Shown here in pieces: positions 60,198-64,000 of a stretch of 64,000 nucleotides of DNA (within the stretch, counting starts at the first letter, position 1; each line of letters opens with the position of its first letter). Position numbers and translations under genes: made by a program. Origin of the DNA: Heliomicrobium undosum (GTDB lineage Bacteria; Bacillota; Desulfitobacteriia; Heliobacteriales; Heliobacteriaceae); the NCBI RefSeq assembly GCF_009877425.1, contig NZ_WXEY01000005.1:124001-188000 (forward strand). Direction: 5' to 3'. Under the pieces are notes generated by a model. The model did not search any database and was not told the DNA's origin. It worked only from the letters and a program-made list of their open reading frames with translations.

Positions 60198-61523
60198 TTA
60201 CATCGCCTTATCCCTCTGCATGACCACCTTGATCGTCTTGATCAGCAGGATCAGATCGCTTACCGGTCCGCGGCGCCTGGAATAAAAAAGGTCGTAAATC
60301 AATTTTTCTTCCGCTTTAGATGAGTACCGGCCATAGATCTGCGCCATCCCGGTTATCCCAGGCGGTATCAGATGACGCAACTCATACTCGGGAATTTCCT
60401 CAGAAAACTCCCGCACAAAATTGGGACGTTCCGGTCTCGGACCAACCAGGCTCATTTCTCCCTTAATCACATTAAAAAGTTGCGGGAGTTCATCCATTCG
60501 CCAGCGTCGCAAATAAGCGCCCACCCGCGTAAGGCGCGGGTCTTTCTCCGTCGCCAGCGTCGGACCCGTTTCTTTTTCCGCGTCAGGGATCATGGTCCGA
60601 AATTTATAGATCCGGAATGTTTTTCCTCGCAAGGAGATTCTATCCTGCGAATACAAGATGGGCGACCCTGAGTCCAGCCAGATCGCGGTCGCAATCAATG
60701 CCATGAGCGCCAAGCCCGGGATCAAAGCGACCAGCGCCAGGCTTAGGTCAAAGATCCGCTTCGCGATATCGCTGAACCGGCTTTCCACGATGCCAGGGGA
60801 TACTTCGATATACACCCGGCCATCCCGTGAAATCAGCGTCCCTCCATGCAACAAGATATCGGCGGGAGTCGCTTCGACGCGCAAGGTTTTGTATCTCTTC
60901 AACGCCTCTACGATCGCCTGCTTGCGAAGATTCATGTCCTGGAAATCCTGCACAACGGCCGATTCGGCGCCATCGGCGTTTATCCCACCGGCTGGGCATC
61001 TCAGGCAATCCGCCGCGATTGGATTTTCCTGAGCAACTGCGATCTCATTGACAATGGCGCGACAGCGTTCCACATGCTCATTCCATAGTTCTTGTGTAAT
61101 GACATGCGGATTCTCTCGCTTCTTGTACAACAACCGAAAAAAAATAAATCGAGAACAATAAAAATACAGGGTCAGCACAACGCCAAACATCAACAAGATG
61201 CTGCGTGGAAAGGCAAAATACCGCAAGAAATAACTCGCGCCGCCGGAAATGATCACCGTGAGCACAGAGGCAATCGCGGCTGATAAAAAAATATTATAGC
61301 GCGAAAAGGACCCCTCCGTATGGTAGAGGTCCATCAACAAGGCCGATGCGACAACAGACAGGCATAACCACGGAAAGGTCCCTATAATCGCCTCATAGTT
61401 TTCTCTCTGCAGGGATTCAGGAAAAAGACAACTCGCCACGACATACAGCAACAGCATGGTGGCGATCAGGTCACTGACAAACAGGCTGATCCCCTTTTTC
61501 CTTGGTTGAAGAAACGTCCACAT
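60198..61523 (-). CDS. Polyprenyl glycosylphosphotransferase (initiating sugar transferase)
   Basis: A 441-residue membrane enzyme that transfers sugar-1-phosphate from a UDP-sugar to undecaprenyl phosphate. The N-terminal 130 residues hold four to five hydrophobic helices. A variable loop follows, with a cysteine pair CLRC near residue 175. The C-terminal catalytic domain is complete: SPILYSQDRISLRGKTFRIYKFRTM, DELPQLFNVIKGEMSLVGPRPE, and PPGITGMAQIYGRY. It is a second initiating enzyme beside the TagO homologue. It follows the right-edge polymerase by 41 bp. Confidence 0.92.
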   Translation of the reverse strand: MWTFLQPRKKGISLFVSDLIATMLLLYVVASCLFPESLQRENYEAIIGTFPWLCLSVVASALLMDLYHTEGSFSRYNIFLSAAIASVLTVIISGGASYFLRYFAFPRSILLMFGVVLTLYFYCSRFIFFRLLYKKRENPHVITQELWNEHVERCRAIVNEIAVAQENPIAADCLRCPAGGINADGAESAVVQDFQDMNLRKQAIVEALKRYKTLRVEATPADILLHGGTLISRDGRVYIEVSPGIVESRFSDIAKRIFDLSLALVALIPGLALMALIATAIWLDSGSPILYSQDRISLRGKTFRIYKFRTMIPDAEKETGPTLATEKDPRLTRVGAYLRRWRMDELPQLFNVIKGEMSLVGPRPERPNFVREFSEEIPEYELRHLIPPGITGMAQIYGRYSSKAEEKLIYDLFYSRRRGPVSDLILLIKTIKVVMQRDKAM

Positions 61524-61564
61524 TTTGCCTATCCCCTGACTTCCCGGAACTTGTTTGTACTACA

Positions 61565-64000
61565 TTATGATTTCGTCAGACCGAGACGAAGAAGTGTCGA
61601 ATAGGCAGCCTCCACATCAGGACCCGCCTTACGGGCGCTCTCCACTAAGCCCTTGCCAGAGGCGTCGCCCAGCTTGTCCAATGTCAAGCCCAGCCACAGC
61701 GTAGCCTCAGCCTTGAGGCGGTCGTCGCCTTCCCGGCTGGCGCGGATGAAATTCTCCTTGGCCTCTGCCCACTTGCCTTGCAGGAAGTAGGCTTCACCTG
61801 AGTTTAAGGCCAACCGGGGCGTGACGACCATGTCCGGCGGATGGCGCCACATTTTCGCCAGTTCAGGCGGCAGCGCGCTTTTTTTGTGCGGCGGCTCCGC
61901 ACAGATGACAAGGATGCGCTGCAGCTTCGGCTCTACCGCTTTGTCCGGTTGATTCCCATCGTTCACGTTGTTGTTGGTTGCCCGGCCCATCTCCTGAAGG
62001 ACCGCGCTCAGGTAAATGCCGGAGGCCTCTTCATAGGCATATACCAGCCAGGGTTGCAAGGTCAAAGCCTTTTCAGCTTCTTCAGTCGCTTTTTCCGGCT
62101 GACCGAACTGCAGGAACAGCCGCGCCTGTTGAAAACGCGTTTTCCCGTCGTATGGGTTGTTCTCAACAGCTTTCCGCGCCGACTCGATGGCCTGGGACGC
62201 CACATAGGCTCGCGCTTGGGGGTCGCTGTTCAAGGAAACGTTGGCCGCCAGCAGGTTCGCCCGTTCCAACAGATAGGTTGAATTCCAGCGGTCCCATTCG
62301 ATGGCCGCCGTGATCCGCTCAACGGCAGCCTTCCCGTTTCCCTGGCGATAAGCCGCTTCATAAGCGTCCACTTCAGACAATCCGTTGCGAAGCATAAAGG
62401 TCAAGCCGGCGAGCGGCAGAGAAGCTATCGCCAAGACTGCCGCAATAAGCACGGACGGCACAAGCACCGGTCCTCGCTTCCGCCCAGCCCTCTCTCTCTC
62501 TAATCGCTTGCCAAGGGCGCCTTTTTCTTGGCTCAAGTCTTTTTCCTCAGACGGGGAACCGGATCCTATCCACAATCGACTGACGCCAAAAGCCAGTTCA
62601 AATTCCTTATGGGCAAACAGGCCGAACAACGCCCACATCAGCAAACTGACGGCGCTCAAGGACAGGTTGAAATCCAGGCAGGAGTGGATCCCCAAAGTAA
62701 GAACCGCCGTTCCGATCGTCCAGGCTTCAGCCCGCGCCCCATCAAGTTTGCGCCTGCGCAATGAATCGATCATCCCGAAAACGACCGCCAGGAATGGAAT
62801 CCCAAAGGCGAGGAGTCCCAGCGCGCCCGTTTCCACGAAAACCTGCATGAAATGATTGTGCACTTCTGTCGTGTGATAGAGAGACGACTGGAAGGCGCGG
62901 TAGGCGAATTTCCAACCGCCGCCGCCCCATCCCGTCAGCGGGCGCTCCAGGCCCATCTTTGCCGCGTCCGATGCAAAAAGCAGCCGCTCTTTGAAATCGA
63001 TGTTCTCTAGGCTGATAGTCTGCAAACGCTCCAGAGAAGTCCCTGCCCCGTCGGATGGGGCGGAGACGGCTCCAAACGCCCCCGCCGTTGCCGCCGGCTG
63101 AGCGCCTTTTTGCAAAACCATATAGCCTGCTGCGACGGCGATCAGCAGAATGAGAATACCGGCAGCCGTCAATATTCGTTTTTTCCCGCCTAAACCGCGA
63201 CCGGTGCTGACACCTGCATGATCGGCAGCCGTCGTCTTCGCCGGTTGGTTGGAGCGCCGACTCCAGAAGCCCCAGCCCCCAGCGACTGCAGCAGCGGCGG
63301 CTAGCGTGACGATGAAGCCCGTTGTGTTCGTCTCACCGGGTTGGGCCAGAGGAAACACGGTAAGGTTCAACAAGGCCAAGGCGACAGCGATCTCAAGGCC
63401 CAGCAAGGCCAGCGTTTTTCGCTTATGCTGTTGTCCCGCCAGAAACAACAGCAGCAAGAAGGGTGTCAATGCCAAAACCCCGCGGCTCTGGCTGCCCAAA
63501 ATCCCCAACATCATGATGAAGCCCAAGCCCGCCAAGCCGCCGGCGAAGATGGGGTTGCGGGAATGAGAAGCGCCATGTGCCGCGAGCAAAAAGGTTACCG
63601 TCAGGTATGCCGCCATCGTGTTCGGGTATTGCAAGGTCGAGCAGAGGCGTCCGCTGACCAAGGCGCCGTTAAGGTGCAATAACCCTTGGGCGTTCAAAAT
63701 CCCGATCAGGGAAACGGCGGCGCCGGCCAAAGAAAAGGCTGTAAAGGCATACTGGTAAAACCGGTTTTCCGGCTCGCCATCCTTTGCCTTCGCTTGGGAA
63801 AGCAGCCATGAACCGGCCAGGATATAAAATAGGAGAAAGACGATCAAGTAGTCAAGATGTCGCAACCAAGCAAAAAGGGCCTCCCGCGTATTTACGCCCG
63901 TAAAAAAGCCAATCCCGTATAAGAGCGCCAGCAGAACAAGACATACAAAATAGACAGAATACCGTGGTTGGCGCGAGGCCAACCTGCCCAGTCCCCCATC
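61565..64000 (-). CDS. Wzy/WaaL-type polymerase or ligase with TPR tail, start beyond window
   Basis: At least 811 residues; the frame stays open to the right edge, so the true start is probably outside (the first candidate inside, TTG 63982, has weak support). The first 450 residues are polytopic with the Wzy_C motifs GSQSRGVLALTPFLLLL and GWGGGGWKFAYRAF followed by HNHFMQVFVETGALG. After another helix (VLIAAVLAIASLPLAGLTFM) the rest is outside the membrane, with tetratricopeptide-like repeats (NPYDGKTRFQQARLFLQFGQPEKATEEA). This architecture occurs in O-antigen ligases and protein O-glycosyltransferases. Confidence 0.87.
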   Translation of the reverse strand, partial: DGGLGRLASRQPRYSVYFVCLVLLALLYGIGFFTGVNTREALFAWLRHLDYLIVFLLFYILAGSWLLSQAKAKDGEPENRFYQYAFTAFSLAGAAVSLIGILNAQGLLHLNGALVSGRLCSTLQYPNTMAAYLTVTFLLAAHGASHSRNPIFAGGLAGLGFIMMLGILGSQSRGVLALTPFLLLLFLAGQQHKRKTLALLGLEIAVALALLNLTVFPLAQPGETNTTGFIVTLAAAAAVAGGWGFWSRRSNQPAKTTAADHAGVSTGRGLGGKKRILTAAGILILLIAVAAGYMVLQKGAQPAATAGAFGAVSAPSDGAGTSLERLQTISLENIDFKERLLFASDAAKMGLERPLTGWGGGGWKFAYRAFQSSLYHTTEVHNHFMQVFVETGALGLLAFGIPFLAVVFGMIDSLRRRKLDGARAEAWTIGTAVLTLGIHSCLDFNLSLSAVSLLMWALFGLFAHKEFELAFGVSRLWIGSGSPSEEKDLSQEKGALGKRLERERAGRKRGPVLVPSVLIAAVLAIASLPLAGLTFMLRNGLSEVDAYEAAYRQGNGKAAVERITAAIEWDRWNSTYLLERANLLAANVSLNSDPQARAYVASQAIESARKAVENNPYDGKTRFQQARLFLQFGQPEKATEEAEKALTLQPWLVYAYEEASGIYLSAVLQEMGRATNNNVNDGNQPDKAVEPKLQRILVICAEPPHKKSALPPELAKMWRHPPDMVVTPRLALNSGEAYFLQGKWAEAKENFIRASREGDDRLKAEATLWLGLTLDKLGDASGKGLVESARKAGPDVEAAYSTLLRLGLTKS

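Noticed and set aside
1-64000. tRNA, rRNA, insertion sequences, prophage, toxin-antitoxin or CRISPR loci
   Set aside because: None was recognised when reading both strands; terminal repeats and transposase motifs are absent.

Overview
The window reads as chromosome of a motile, endospore-lineage Firmicute (Clostridia). The gene order degS-degU-comFA-comFC-yvyF-flgM-flgN-flgK-flgL-yviE-fliW-csrA-flagellin-flaG-fliD-fliS-fliT matches the order I know from Bacillus subtilis almost gene for gene. The base composition is moderately GC-rich and a tagO/tua-like glycan region follows, again as in Bacillus. A heliobacterium or a relative is plausible, but no photosynthesis or ribosomal gene is present to settle this. 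Almost everything is on the minus strand. Only a DUF4330 gene, one Wzy-type polymerase and a small SMR protein (27.9-32.0 kb) are on the plus strand.

1-16.9 kb, late flagellar region. A left-edge NAD-binding dehydratase/epimerase start is followed by two DUF115 (Maf-type) flagellin glycosyltransferases, an unrecognised small protein, fliT-like, fliS, fliD and flaG. Next come three tandem flagellin genes, each with its own promoter, leader and terminator, then csrA, fliW, yviE, flgL, flgK, flgN, flgM and yvyF. Sigma-28 promoters are visible before flagellins 1 and 2 and before flgM. Flagellin 3 has a sigma-A-like promoter. Each flagellin leader carries a short GGCC hairpin with an ANGGA loop and a Shine-Dalgarno site inside another ANGGA, a double CsrA-site layout sitting next to csrA and fliW.

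16.9-28.4 kb, regulation and housekeeping. This holds comFC and comFA (DNA uptake), the DegS/DegU two-component pair, a phosphohexomutase, a small AbrB-like protein, a sugar-nucleotide epimerase, a secreted SH3 protein, a TagO/WecA initiating transferase, fabZ and a DUF4330 protein.

28.4-64 kb, surface glycan locus. It contains eight glycosyltransferases (seven GT4-like, one GT2), two Wzy-type polymerases/ligases, a second initiating sugar transferase, a Wzm/Wzt ABC exporter, two asparagine-synthase-type amidotransferases, two methyltransferases, a sugar N-formyltransferase, a deacetylase-like protein and several epimerases. A complete set for UDP-2,3-diacetamido-2,3-dideoxy-mannuronic acid is present (WbpA, WbpE, a fused WbpB-WbpD, and a WecB/WbpI epimerase). 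An L-2-hydroxyglutarate oxidase homologue sits among the glycan genes. My main hypothesis is that it recycles the 2-hydroxyglutarate made when WbpB regenerates NAD with 2-oxoglutarate. The 42.3-51.1 kb part is clearly richer in A+T than its flanks and looks like a separately acquired exporter/decorating island. A winged-helix regulator with a degenerate nucleotidyltransferase-like domain precedes the Wbp genes.

No tRNA, rRNA, CRISPR array, insertion sequence or phage gene was recognised.
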